From the NCBI RefSeq assembly GCF_900099995.1, contig NZ_FNCZ01000013.1, positions 1 to 64,000 of the forward strand: a stretch of DNA of 64,000 bases, given 5' to 3'. A model generated the notes under the pieces. It made no database searches, was not told where the DNA came from, and saw only the letters and a list, made by a program, of their open reading frames with translations. Below are positions 44,285 through 54,104 of the stretch, piece by piece; the stretch's first letter is position 1; each line of letters opens with the position of its first letter. The DNA comes from Winogradskyella thalassocola (GTDB lineage: Bacteria; Bacteroidota; Bacteroidia; Flavobacteriales; Flavobacteriaceae). The translations under genes were made by a program, and so were the position numbers.

Positions 44285-46372
44285 TTAAATTTTCACAAGT
44301 TTATATTGCCAAAATACACTATCACCTACGTCAACCATTACGCTAATTGTATTACTATCAACAATAGTGATATCATAAACTATAGAAGCTGGTGCATCGA
44401 GTGGATCCGTTAGCTCTGTATTATTTACTGCTTTTGCCAAGCCAATATATGCGCCAACACCATTTAAAGTAAGCGTACCTGCGCCCAAATCGAGATCATA
44501 GCTTGCAGTTCCTGAACCGTCGTGTGGTGCTACTGGAGTACCACATGCATCACCACCACCTTGCCAAGGTTCTACCCAAGTTTCAGATCCTAATACATTA
44601 GAAAAAGAACCATCTGCTCCAAAAACATATTGGTCATCGTAATAACAGGCTCTATCACCTACACAAGCAGCATCGCAATTCCACCAAGAATTATCTCCTG
44701 GTGCTGGCCCAACACCAAGTGAACCTGCATCTGTTGATAATTGCCATGTACCTGTAAGTGGAGAAGCCGCGGCTGCTCCTTCTTTTACGAAATAATATTG
44801 CCAGAAGATACCTGCCCCTACTTCGATATAAACAAACATTTCAGTATCAAAATTAGATAATGTTACATTGTATGTAATTGATGTTGGTGTATCATTAATA
44901 TCTGCAATTTCACTACCATTAATCGCTTTTGGAACTGCTAAAAAGGCACCAAGACCATTTAAAGTCACTGTTCCGGCTCCTTCATCATATACATACGTTG
45001 CAGGATTAGAACCATCGTGTGGTGCCACAGGAGTACCACATGCGCTTCCACCACCTTGCCATGCTTCAACCCATGTTTCAGCACCTAAAACGTTGCTAAA
45101 AGAGCCATCTGCATTAAAGATATATTCGTCATCGTAAAAACAAGCTCTATCAGTTACGCAACTTGCATCGCAGTTCCACCAAGAGTTGTCACCAATTGCC
45201 GGTCCTACACCTAAGGATCCTGAGGCGGAAGATAGTTTCCATGTTCCAACAATTCCTGTTGGTGCACCAGATGGCGCTTTCCAGAAGTATAAATTATCTA
45301 CAAAGATGGTTCCTTCTGCAGGGTCACCATCAAATTTAAACTGAATAACACTGCTTAAATCTACTAATGGATTTTGATCTGTAAAATAGGATAAAGGAAT
45401 ATCAAAAGATGTCCATTGTTGTGCTGTTAAATCTAAATCGTAAGCTGCTTCGTTTGGACCAGAACTTATAGGCGATATTTTTGCATCGTTCTCATCTGCC
45501 GTCCATACATCAACATGTAAAAATTCCATTTGCGAAACATCAATTGGTGTTCCTGAAAAATCAATTCCTTGATAATTTAAATTTGTATATTGAAGCATCT
45601 CGTCACCGCTTAAATCAAATAGATTATAAGTCGTTGCTTGTCCCCAATTTGGAAAGAAATCAACTCCTGTAATATCTGTATAAGCTGCACTGAAAACTGA
45701 AACCACATCTCCTTCTGATCTTGAAGGTTGCGTTGGTGCTGATGCTAATGGTTGTATTATTTCAGTAACTTCGAAATCTGCAATTACAACTTCTGCAGTT
45801 TCTATAGCTGCACCCATAGCCACAACTGTAATTGTGTACAATCCTGCACTCGCATAAATATGCGAAACAGATTCTCCAATATTTCCTACAACTAACTCAC
45901 TACCATCTCCGTAATCTACTGAAAAGCTGATAGCGTTATCTGCAGAAGCAGTAACGTTTACTTGTCTAGATATTGCTGCATCATTTTCTGCAGTTGCTAC
46001 CATATTTACAGGTGGATTAAATGACACTATTAAATCTTGAGTCATTTCAGTTTCTAAGCCTGTTGGCCCTACTGCCACAACGCTTACACTAAACGTTCCT
46101 TCGGTATAAACATGACTTGTGTTTTCACCTTGTGATAAGTTAGCAGGCTCTGTTGTACCATCACCAAAAAAGATATTAAATCCTACAGCTCCTTCTGCTG
46201 TTGGTGTAATGGTAACTAAACCTGTATTATCTTGTGTAACTTCAAATAAAGCTAAAACATTAGTCGGAGCGACCGCTGAATCTACAAAATCTGTATTGCT
46301 ATCATCTTTAACACAACTATTAATTAGAAGTACTATAAGACATAAACTAAATATATATTTTACTGTTTTCAT
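44285..46372 (-). CDS. Modular surface glycan-binding lipoprotein (SusE/F-position)
   Basis: A 695-residue lipoprotein (lipobox Cys20, then VKDDSN). It has two PKD-like domains (about 35-117 and 120-200, with FNIFFGDGTTE and FSVDYGDGSEL), a family-4-like beta-sandwich (about 215-366, ending GTIFVDNLYFWKAP) and two tandem copies of a roughly 155-residue module (376-532 and 541-695). There is no catalytic motif. The position directly after SusD and before GH16 matches the surface glycan-binding protein of laminarin loci, which keeps polysaccharide at the cell. The tandem modules each hold four Cys likely to form two disulphides. Confidence 0.85.
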   Translation of the reverse strand: MKTVKYIFSLCLIVLLINSCVKDDSNTDFVDSAVAPTNVLALFEVTQDNTGLVTITPTAEGAVGFNIFFGDGTTEPANLSQGENTSHVYTEGTFSVSVVAVGPTGLETEMTQDLIVSFNPPVNMVATAENDAAISRQVNVTASADNAISFSVDYGDGSELVVGNIGESVSHIYASAGLYTITVVAMGAAIETAEVVIADFEVTEIIQPLASAPTQPSRSEGDVVSVFSAAYTDITGVDFFPNWGQATTYNLFDLSGDEMLQYTNLNYQGIDFSGTPIDVSQMEFLHVDVWTADENDAKISPISSGPNEAAYDLDLTAQQWTSFDIPLSYFTDQNPLVDLSSVIQFKFDGDPAEGTIFVDNLYFWKAPSGAPTGIVGTWKLSSASGSLGVGPAIGDNSWWNCDASCVTDRACFYDDEYIFNADGSFSNVLGAETWVEAWQGGGSACGTPVAPHDGSNPATYVYDEGAGTVTLNGLGAFLAVPKAINGSEIADINDTPTSITYNVTLSNFDTEMFVYIEVGAGIFWQYYFVKEGAAAASPLTGTWQLSTDAGSLGVGPAPGDNSWWNCDAACVGDRACYYDDQYVFGADGSFSNVLGSETWVEPWQGGGDACGTPVAPHDGSGTASYDLDLGAGTLTLNGVGAYIGLAKAVNNTELTDPLDAPASIVYDITIVDSNTISVMVDVGDSVFWQYKLVKI
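44288..44752 (-). repeat. Tandem module copy 2 in the surface binding protein
   Basis: Codes residues 541-695 (GTWQLSTDAGSLGVGPAPGD, NSWWNCDAACVGDRACYYDD, ADGSFSNVLGSETWVEPW). It is closely similar to copy 1, including four Cys (566, 570, 577, 610) and the APHDGS segment. Confidence 0.85.
44777..45247 (-). repeat. Tandem module copy 1 in the surface binding protein
   Basis: Codes residues 376-532 (GTWKLSSASGSLGVGPAIGD, NSWWNCDASCVTDRACFYDD, ADGSFSNVLGAETWVEAW). The DNA is clearly related to copy 2 but not identical, so this is an established duplication and not an assembly artefact. Confidence 0.85.
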
Positions 46373-46384
46373 ATAATTATTTTT

Positions 46385-47884
46385 TTAATATCCATCGTTT
46401 TGAGACAAACCAGAAATATCTCTTTCTCTCTGAGGAATTGGAAAAAGTCCTTTTGTTGCCGAATTATAACCTCTACTGCTTAAAACACTAGTCGCTTGTC
46501 CTGTTCTAACTAAATCGAAAAAACGATCGCCTTCCATACCTAGCTCTAAACGTCTTTCATCCCATATGGCCTGCACAGTAGCTGTCACTCTATGATCTTG
46601 GTCACCAAAAGCTCTATCACGTACTCTATCTAAATAGGTTTGTGCCAATGCTTGGTTAACTGATGAGGCTCTTAAATTGGCTTCTGCCGCCATTAACAAT
46701 ACTTCTGAATAACGGATAGTACGTTGATTGTTTTCGTAATTCAATTCAACTTGTCCACTTGTTTGTCCTTTTCTTGGCAAATACTTTTTATTATATAAAC
46801 CTGTATTTTTAAAAGGCGCAGCTTGATATGTTACGTTTAAGGCAGGATTATTATTAGCATAAGCTTCTACATCGAAAGTTGTAGCGTCTTTTCTTTGATC
46901 TCCATCTTCGTATGCTGCCGCTAAATCTTGAGTTGGTAAATTGGTACTCCAACCTGAATTAAAAGGCATATCTGCCGTACCATTAAATCCTCTAACTCCA
47001 CATTGCTGTACAGCATAGTTTCCTTGACCTCTTGTTTGACCTCCCCAATTATAGTAAGGTTGACCATTAGAATATTGAACTTCGTAAACCGACTCTGGAC
47101 CGTTTTCACCTTCCAATAAAAAGATATCATCAAAATTTTCTACCAAACTAAAAGGTCCATCCACTACACTTTGTAGAACCGGAACTGCTTCATCAAATTT
47201 TTCTTGATATAAATACACTTTTCCTAATAATGCCTGAGCAGCATATTTTGTAATTCTACCTTGCTGAGATTGTGCTGTTGGTAAATCACTAATAGCCTGA
47301 AGTAAGTCTGTTTCGATTTGAGCATAAACTTCTTCTTTAGGAGATCTTTGTAAGGTTCCAAAATCTGAAAGTCCTAATTTATGATCTGTAAACAATACCA
47401 CATCACCGAACATTTTCACTAAATTAAAGTAATAAAAAGCTCTTAAAAAGTGTATCTCACCATAAAGTTCGTCTTTACCTGCAAAATTTATTGTACTACC
47501 CAAAAGGTTAACGTCTCTATAATCGATTAAGTAGTTTGTTCTATTAACGCCTTCGTAAGCCGATAGCCATAAATCTTGAAGCACACTATTATTAGTCAAT
47601 ATGTTGTAATCATCTATTTGTTGAAAAGAAACAACATCGGAAGCATTCTCACCACCTGCCACAGAATTATCTGAAGCAACATCGCCAAGAACGATGACTT
47701 GGTTTAACCATTGTGTAGGTGTATAACAACTTACTGCCATGGTTCGATAATCTGATTCCGTTTGTAAGTAATCAATTTCTGTGACCTGATACTCGTCATG
47801 CGGATCAAAATCTACCACATCTGAACAACCCATAAAGATTGAAAGTATGATGACTAACCCAATACTATTTTTTATATTTTTCAT
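46385..47884 (-). CDS. SusD-like substrate-binding lipoprotein (laminarin locus)
   Basis: A 499-residue lipoprotein (Cys20, then SDVVDFDPHD). Typical SusD stretches are ELYGEIHFLRAFYYFNLVKM, RITKYAAQALLGKVYLYQEK and, near the C-terminus, DERRLELGMEGDRFFDLVRT with GLFPIPQRERD and LSQNDGY. It is 18 bases downstream of its SusC partner. It should bind laminarin oligosaccharides at the outer surface and form the lid of the SusC channel. Confidence 0.93.
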   Translation of the reverse strand: MKNIKNSIGLVIILSIFMGCSDVVDFDPHDEYQVTEIDYLQTESDYRTMAVSCYTPTQWLNQVIVLGDVASDNSVAGGENASDVVSFQQIDDYNILTNNSVLQDLWLSAYEGVNRTNYLIDYRDVNLLGSTINFAGKDELYGEIHFLRAFYYFNLVKMFGDVVLFTDHKLGLSDFGTLQRSPKEEVYAQIETDLLQAISDLPTAQSQQGRITKYAAQALLGKVYLYQEKFDEAVPVLQSVVDGPFSLVENFDDIFLLEGENGPESVYEVQYSNGQPYYNWGGQTRGQGNYAVQQCGVRGFNGTADMPFNSGWSTNLPTQDLAAAYEDGDQRKDATTFDVEAYANNNPALNVTYQAAPFKNTGLYNKKYLPRKGQTSGQVELNYENNQRTIRYSEVLLMAAEANLRASSVNQALAQTYLDRVRDRAFGDQDHRVTATVQAIWDERRLELGMEGDRFFDLVRTGQATSVLSSRGYNSATKGLFPIPQRERDISGLSQNDGY

Positions 47885-47902
47885 ACTAATTTATTTTGGA
47901 TG

Positions 47903-50900
47903 TTAAAATTTAAGGTCTAAACCAACTAAGAATGTTCTTGCTTGTGGATAAGCCCCTCTATCTATACCTGTATCTAAAATTCCTCCAGCAATTTCTGGAT
48001 CGTAACCTGTATATTCTGTAAGCGTTAATAAGTTTTTAGCTTGAGCATATACACGGACTTTACTAAAGAATGTACTCATACTCTCTGGTAATGTGTAACC
48101 TAAAATCAAACTTTTAATTTTTATAAAACTTCCATCTTCCACATATCTATCTGATGGTCTAATATTACTATTTGTATCCGCAAATGTATAACGTGGACTG
48201 TTTGCATCATTCGTTGTTCCCTCACCAGTCCATCTATTTAAAATACTTCTATCTTTATTAGTAAACTGTGCATTACGCTCATAAGCTCTGTATATATCAT
48301 TACCTACAGATGCATATGTAAACATACTTAGATCAAAATTTTTGTATTCAAGACCTAAATTCCAACCGATAGTAAATGTTGGGAATGGATCTCCAATATC
48401 CGTTTTATCGTCATCATTAATAACACCATCATTATTAGTATCTACAAAACGAATATCTCCTGGCAGCGCTCCAACTTGAGTAGCATGTGCATCAATTTCA
48501 TCTTGATTTTGAAATAAACCATTAGTTTCAAAGCCATAGAAATAACCTGGTGTGAAACCTTTTTCAAAACGTGTTGCATTTTGTGACTGACCGTTAAAAT
48601 AACTACCACCTGCCACAAATGCAGTACCATCGCTATTTGTAGCCGTAACTTCGTTTTTAGACGTTGTAAAAGTGAACGACGTATTAAAATTAAGATCTTG
48701 AGTAATATTTTTTCTATAACCCAACGTTAAGTCAATACCTTTACTTTCAGTACTACCAATATTAGATGTTACAGGTTCTGATGTACCAGCGTAAAGTGGT
48801 GGTGCATCTGTAAATAATAATCCCTCAACAGATTTATTAAAGTAATCAAACGTTAGAGTCAAACTACTATCAAAAATAGAAGTATCAAAACCAATGTTAT
48901 ATTGTGTCTGTTTTTCCCAACTTAAAGTTGTATTACTAAATGAATTTACAGTGGCTCCTGAAACAAACTCATTTCCAAATGTATATCCATTACTATTAGC
49001 TGTAGAATTATAACTTGGACCACCAACAGTGATACTTACGTATTGAGGACTTACATTTTCATTACCAACCGTACCATAACTTCCTCTAATTTTTAAGAAA
49101 TTTATAGCTTCAACATCGAAAAAATCTTCATTACTCACTACCCAACCTAGAGAACCTGCAAAAAAGTTTGCAAACTTATTATCGTCACCAAAAGCTATTG
49201 AGCCATCACGTCTTGCAGAGAACGATGCTAAATATGTCCCTTCATAATCGTAATTAACTCTACTAAAGTAAGACACATTTCTACGTTCTAAGTTTTGATA
49301 GCTATAACCAGTATATGCATTTAGGTTTAGTTCCGTATTTATACCTGTAGCACTACTAATATCTGCCCAAGCCCAAGAATTATCTCTAACATCTTGTCTG
49401 GAAGCACCAAAGCCATAACCAGTAGATTTACTTGTAGAGATACCTAAAACAACATCGAAATTATGTTTCTCGTTTAAGTTAAACCCGTAGCTCGCAAATG
49501 TTTCAAAAGTGTAATTAAAATTAGATACTGTACTTTCTGAAACACTATTATGAAATGAAGGAATGATACTTGTTGTACCGTCACCATTATCTACTTCTTG
49601 TGTTTTAACTGTGCCATCAGCATTATAATCACTAGAAACATTATTTGGTCCGTAATAAGCTAATGGAGAAAAGCTTTTACTTACTTGATCCCATTTGGTG
49701 TAACCAAAACGAGACGTTACTTTAAGATTATCTAAAACATCATATTGTAACTCAAATTTACCATATAACTTATTTCCGTTGTTTTCATTATAAGTATTCT
49801 CTAATCTCTGAACAGGATTAAATATTTCAGACAATAATAAATTACTATATCCATAAGTCGCAAAATCATTTGAATCTGTATTATAAGGAGATACTGTTGG
49901 ATCAAAATTTATAGCATTACCAAGAATTGAGTTAAATGAATTCTCTGCGATAGATTTACCTTTAATATTAGCATAACTAGTATTAAGGATAAATTTCAAT
50001 TTAGAAGTTAATTGAAAATCTATATTCGCCGTAAAATTTAATCTATTAAAATTAGATTTATCATCACCACCTACAATACCACCTTGGCTTAAATAACCTG
50101 TAGATAAAAAGTAACCTAATTTCTCTGTTCCACCTCTAGCAGAAAGTGTGTATGATGTTACCTTAGCATCTTTAAAGATTTCATCTTGCCAATCTGTCCC
50201 AGTTCCTAAAGTCGAAAGGTTCGGAAATATTAAATCGCCACCAGATGTTACGCTACCTTCATTAATCATTGCAGCATATTCCGAAGCGTTTAATAAACCT
50301 ATTTTTCTATCAACCGACTGAAAACCTGTGTAAGTATTAAATGAGAACTCTGCTTTTTCATTATTTCTACCTCCTTTAGTCGTTACTACAATAACACCGT
50401 TACCACCCTTTACACCGTAAATAGCCGTAGAAGCAGCATCTTTTAAAATACTTAAAGATTGTATATCTGCTGAATTGATTGAATTTAAATCATCCAAACT
50501 CTGAGGCACACCATCTATAATAACAACAGGATCTGTTCCTGTAAACGACGGAATACCACGAACTAATACAGTAGGCTTACTTCCTGGAGAACCACTTTGA
50601 ATAACCGAGACACCAGAGGCGTTACCTTGAAGCGCTTCTTCTACTCTTAACGGTTTTAAGTTTTCAATAGATTCCGATTTCACGGTAGAAATAGCACCAG
50701 AAACATTAGTAACCTTTTGCGTTCCATAACCAATAACTACAACTTCACTTAAAGATTCTGCATCTTCCGCTAACAAAATATTTAAGGGTTCACTGTTTAC
50801 AATAGTAATCTCTTGACTTACAAAACCTATATAGGATATAACCACTACTGAATTTAATGGCACTCCCTTTAGAGTAAAATTACCATCAAAATCTGTTGCT

Positions 50901-51052
50901 GTCCCTGTTGCTGTATTTTTAAGGATTACATTAACACCTGGCAAAGGTTGCCCTGAAGAAGCTTCAGTAACCGTTCCAGTAACATCTACATTTTGCCCAA
51001 ACACTGCCATTGTAAAGATGAAGGAAATGAGCGTCAAAAGTTTTATTTTCAT
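47903..51052 (-). CDS. SusC-like TonB-dependent transporter (laminarin locus)
   Basis: A 1049-residue outer-membrane transporter. Signal peptide (to FGQ, about residue 20), a carboxypeptidase-regulatory-like domain (about 22-95, DVTGTVTEASSGQPLPGVNV), plug (about 105-225, VVIIDGVPQ, SLSILKDAASTAIYGVKGG) and beta-barrel ending in FLVGLDLKF. It has no STN domain, which fits the absence of a sigma/anti-sigma pair and the presence of another type of regulator upstream. Together with SusD it imports laminarin fragments in a TonB-dependent way. The 247-base leader region 51053-51299 shows no clear promoter match. Confidence 0.94.
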   Translation of the reverse strand: MKIKLLTLISFIFTMAVFGQNVDVTGTVTEASSGQPLPGVNVILKNTATGTATDFDGNFTLKGVPLNSVVVISYIGFVSQEITIVNSEPLNILLAEDAESLSEVVVIGYGTQKVTNVSGAISTVKSESIENLKPLRVEEALQGNASGVSVIQSGSPGSKPTVLVRGIPSFTGTDPVVIIDGVPQSLDDLNSINSADIQSLSILKDAASTAIYGVKGGNGVIVVTTKGGRNNEKAEFSFNTYTGFQSVDRKIGLLNASEYAAMINEGSVTSGGDLIFPNLSTLGTGTDWQDEIFKDAKVTSYTLSARGGTEKLGYFLSTGYLSQGGIVGGDDKSNFNRLNFTANIDFQLTSKLKFILNTSYANIKGKSIAENSFNSILGNAINFDPTVSPYNTDSNDFATYGYSNLLLSEIFNPVQRLENTYNENNGNKLYGKFELQYDVLDNLKVTSRFGYTKWDQVSKSFSPLAYYGPNNVSSDYNADGTVKTQEVDNGDGTTSIIPSFHNSVSESTVSNFNYTFETFASYGFNLNEKHNFDVVLGISTSKSTGYGFGASRQDVRDNSWAWADISSATGINTELNLNAYTGYSYQNLERRNVSYFSRVNYDYEGTYLASFSARRDGSIAFGDDNKFANFFAGSLGWVVSNEDFFDVEAINFLKIRGSYGTVGNENVSPQYVSITVGGPSYNSTANSNGYTFGNEFVSGATVNSFSNTTLSWEKQTQYNIGFDTSIFDSSLTLTFDYFNKSVEGLLFTDAPPLYAGTSEPVTSNIGSTESKGIDLTLGYRKNITQDLNFNTSFTFTTSKNEVTATNSDGTAFVAGGSYFNGQSQNATRFEKGFTPGYFYGFETNGLFQNQDEIDAHATQVGALPGDIRFVDTNNDGVINDDDKTDIGDPFPTFTIGWNLGLEYKNFDLSMFTYASVGNDIYRAYERNAQFTNKDRSILNRWTGEGTTNDANSPRYTFADTNSNIRPSDRYVEDGSFIKIKSLILGYTLPESMSTFFSKVRVYAQAKNLLTLTEYTGYDPEIAGGILDTGIDRGAYPQARTFLVGLDLKF

Positions 51053-51299
51053 AATTTATTTATTAGATATGTAATATTAGAAAATAAAAATTACGATTCC
51101 TTAAAAACAGGCTATACAAAAAACATACAATGCAAAAAGAAATATCAAATTTTGCCAAAAAAGCATAGAACACCCCTTTATATTATGTAATTCTCGAAAT
51201 TAACTTTAACTTAACATATCACTCAAGACTCGTTAAGAAAGTCATAAAAATTCGCTTTGTATAGGTAATGTATGGGAGGAAAAATGAGATGTATAGGTG

Positions 51300-54104
51300 C
51301 TATAACTCAATTATATAGTTGGATAGACTCTGCTCATGTTCTAATCCCATTTTTTTACGCAAACGATAGCGCCTTACTTCAACACTTTTATGAGATATAT
51401 TAAGAAGTGGAGCAATTTCCTTGGAAGATAGGTTTAACCTTAAGTAAGCACACAACCTTAAGTCATTTGGAGTTATAGATGGATGAATTGATTTTATTTT
51501 CTTCATAAAATCTTTATCGACATTATTGAACGCTTCTTCAAACAACTCCCAATCATTAGTATCATTTATACTTGAATTTATAAGCTTAACTACTTTACCA
51601 ACTTCACTTAGTGTTTTACTCTTTGATAATTCACCCTTTATATTGTTTAACAATTCATTTCGCTTAACCAAATTCATGGTTGCCATACCAAGCTCTCTAT
51701 TTTTGTTTTCAATATTCTGTTGTAAGTTTTTGTTTTTAACCTGTATTAATTGACGCTGGTTTTCTAATTGCTCTAACCTTAATTCCCTTTCTTTATTATC
51801 AATAAGCTTTTGTTGTTGTTTTTTGTAGTGCTTTTTGTTAAAATAGTACAGTACATATATAAAGAATAGAGCAAAAACAAAATAAGAGACTATAGCCAAT
51901 GGTTTGAGATACCATGGCTTCTCTATCGAAAAGCTATAAGACAACACATTATTAGAAAGAATACCATCGGTCATTGCTCTAGCCTCAAATTTATAATCAC
52001 CATGTGGTAGGTTTTTAAAAAAAACTTCCGGACTCATTGACCAACTACTCCAATTATCATAAATACCAATCAACTTATATTGGTATTTTGAAGCTGATAG
52101 CTTACTAAAATTAGTTACACTATACTTAAACCTAATATTATTACTCTTATTTTTAAACACATTGGATTGAACCAAATTCGAAGGCATTAATTTATCAGGA
52201 TGTCTACCATAGTCAATGCTATTTAAATTAATATCTAAAGCTTTATGCTCTATTTTATTTAAATCAATAATAAGATACCCTTCAGTTGTACCGATTAAAT
52301 AGTTGTTATTAGATAAGTCGTTTATGTTTTCAAACGCAGATTTGCTTTTACGAACCTCACTTGAAATCGCTATAGTATTAACCTTTGGCACACTAGAGAG
52401 TTTACCAGGTTCTATATAAATAATAGCCTCATCAGAAAACCCCCAAAGTTTATTACCATTACCATCACTAATAAGTCTACCAGAAACGTATTTATCATTA
52501 CTAAGCAGTTCACTTAAAACTGTATCTTTTTTAAATGTATGATTAACATCATCATAACCAAAAACTCCCTCTTTATAACTATATAGAATTTTATTATTAT
52601 AAGTCGTTATACTCGATTTTTTCCCTCTGCTAATTGGTAATTTCTTATAATCTATAATCTTACGAAAATCAGCATCAATCTTTATTTTATACACCCCTTT
52701 ATGTTCATGATTCACCAACAATTCATGAGCATCAATAAATTCAAAATATCTAGAAGAAATATTGAAACCCTCAATTTTATTCCTAAATCTCCATGCACTC
52801 CCAACACGTTCTAAAACATTTAAACCTTTGTAATTACCTTGAATCAAAAGATTAGGATTGCCATCAATTTCTTTAACGACCCAAGTTCCTATTTCGCTCG
52901 ACACTTCTTCCGCATTCGTGCCTTTAATTACATACGTACCTTTATCATGTCCACAAAATACATCCCCTTGCACCACCGCCAAACTCCATACCTGTCCTTT
53001 TGTACCTTGAATAAACTTAAATTTATCGTTAGTTTCTAGTAGTTTATAGAACAAACCTTGGTTAGTTCCTAAATACAAATAGTTTTCTGTTTTTGCTGAA
53101 GCATATACGGTTCCTAAAATCCCTTGTTTATCGGTATAAACTTTATAAGGTGAATTAAGGTTAATAACGTTTATGCCATTATCTAAACCTAACCAAATAT
53201 TACCAAAACTATCATCCATTATAGACAGCACCGTATTATTACTTAATCCATAAGACTGATTGACTTTGAGTAACGATTTGCCGTGTTTATCTACATGTAA
53301 CATTCCATTAGCAATTGTTCCTAAAACAAAACTATCATCATTTAACTTAGCACTACTGTATATACTCAAACCCAACAATAGAGTATTTAAATCTTCATTC
53401 CAAAGCTTTACTTCGTTATCGATTAAGCTATAAAAACCATCTTCCTTGGTCAATAACAATAATCCTAAATCTGATTTAAAAATATTGACCAATTCTTTAT
53501 TTTTAATAATTTCTGCCGAAGTAACCAATGTTTGCCCCCCATTTTCAATCTTAAAAATGCCTAAATCCGTTTTTTGAAAATAAATAGTTTCATTAACGTT
53601 AAACATTTTATTAATTCTAGCATCAGAGCTTATAATATCAAAACTATCTTCTACTATATTATATATGTAAATTCTTTCGAATGACTGAAATAACACATAC
53701 CCCTCAATTGCAATAATTCCCCAAAAATCTTCATCTTCTTTTATTGAGAGCTTATGATCATTAACTAAAGAGGCATATATCAATCTGCCTTGTTCATTTT
53801 TAGTCCAAAAACCAAAATCCATGTAACCTCCTGTATAAATCTTTTCTTGTACAACTCTTACTGATCTTAAAATTACGGCATTAGGCGAATTATAAAGTGT
53901 CCACGACGCTCCATTGTATTCTAATAAACCCTTATTATTAGCAACATATATATAGTCGTCCTCAGATTGGTCTATTGCCCAATTTTGATCTTCAGCACCA
54001 TAATCTTGTGGTGTAAATATTTGAATAGGAGGAATCTCCTGAGCATAAGATGGTAAAGTAAAAACAACTAATAAAACGTAAAAAACACTTTTAATTAAAT
54101 TCAT
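51300..54104 (-). CDS. Membrane-spanning propeller/Y_Y_Y sensor with LuxR-type DNA-binding domain
   Basis: A 934-residue regulator. After a signal peptide (to about YAQ, residue 22) comes a large two-component-regulator-type beta-propeller (about 25-620, with units such as GNIWLGLDNGINVINL), a Y_Y_Y domain (about 655-720, YQYKLIGIYDNWSSWS), a transmembrane helix (about 733-755), a coiled coil and a C-terminal LuxR/GerE-like helix-turn-helix (about 870-930, LRLNLSSKEIAPLLNISHKS followed by VEVRRYRLRKKMGL). It has no kinase, receiver or AraC domain, so it is a one-component transmembrane regulator rather than a hybrid two-component system. It lies 247 bases upstream of susC and likely activates the locus when laminari-oligosaccharide binds the periplasmic propeller. 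Confidence 0.88.
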   Translation of the reverse strand: MNLIKSVFYVLLVVFTLPSYAQEIPPIQIFTPQDYGAEDQNWAIDQSEDDYIYVANNKGLLEYNGASWTLYNSPNAVILRSVRVVQEKIYTGGYMDFGFWTKNEQGRLIYASLVNDHKLSIKEDEDFWGIIAIEGYVLFQSFERIYIYNIVEDSFDIISSDARINKMFNVNETIYFQKTDLGIFKIENGGQTLVTSAEIIKNKELVNIFKSDLGLLLLTKEDGFYSLIDNEVKLWNEDLNTLLLGLSIYSSAKLNDDSFVLGTIANGMLHVDKHGKSLLKVNQSYGLSNNTVLSIMDDSFGNIWLGLDNGINVINLNSPYKVYTDKQGILGTVYASAKTENYLYLGTNQGLFYKLLETNDKFKFIQGTKGQVWSLAVVQGDVFCGHDKGTYVIKGTNAEEVSSEIGTWVVKEIDGNPNLLIQGNYKGLNVLERVGSAWRFRNKIEGFNISSRYFEFIDAHELLVNHEHKGVYKIKIDADFRKIIDYKKLPISRGKKSSITTYNNKILYSYKEGVFGYDDVNHTFKKDTVLSELLSNDKYVSGRLISDGNGNKLWGFSDEAIIYIEPGKLSSVPKVNTIAISSEVRKSKSAFENINDLSNNNYLIGTTEGYLIIDLNKIEHKALDINLNSIDYGRHPDKLMPSNLVQSNVFKNKSNNIRFKYSVTNFSKLSASKYQYKLIGIYDNWSSWSMSPEVFFKNLPHGDYKFEARAMTDGILSNNVLSYSFSIEKPWYLKPLAIVSYFVFALFFIYVLYYFNKKHYKKQQQKLIDNKERELRLEQLENQRQLIQVKNKNLQQNIENKNRELGMATMNLVKRNELLNNIKGELSKSKTLSEVGKVVKLINSSINDTNDWELFEEAFNNVDKDFMKKIKSIHPSITPNDLRLCAYLRLNLSSKEIAPLLNISHKSVEVRRYRLRKKMGLEHEQSLSNYIIEL

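Noticed and set aside
44288..45247. Tandem repeat as an assembly duplication
   Set aside because: The two copies differ at many codons and both keep the same Cys and motif pattern, so they are a genuine old duplication.
50993..51190. 65-residue + strand ORF across the start of the laminarin susC and its leader
   Set aside because: Considered as an antisense small gene, but it has no promoter box, terminator or protein-like pattern.
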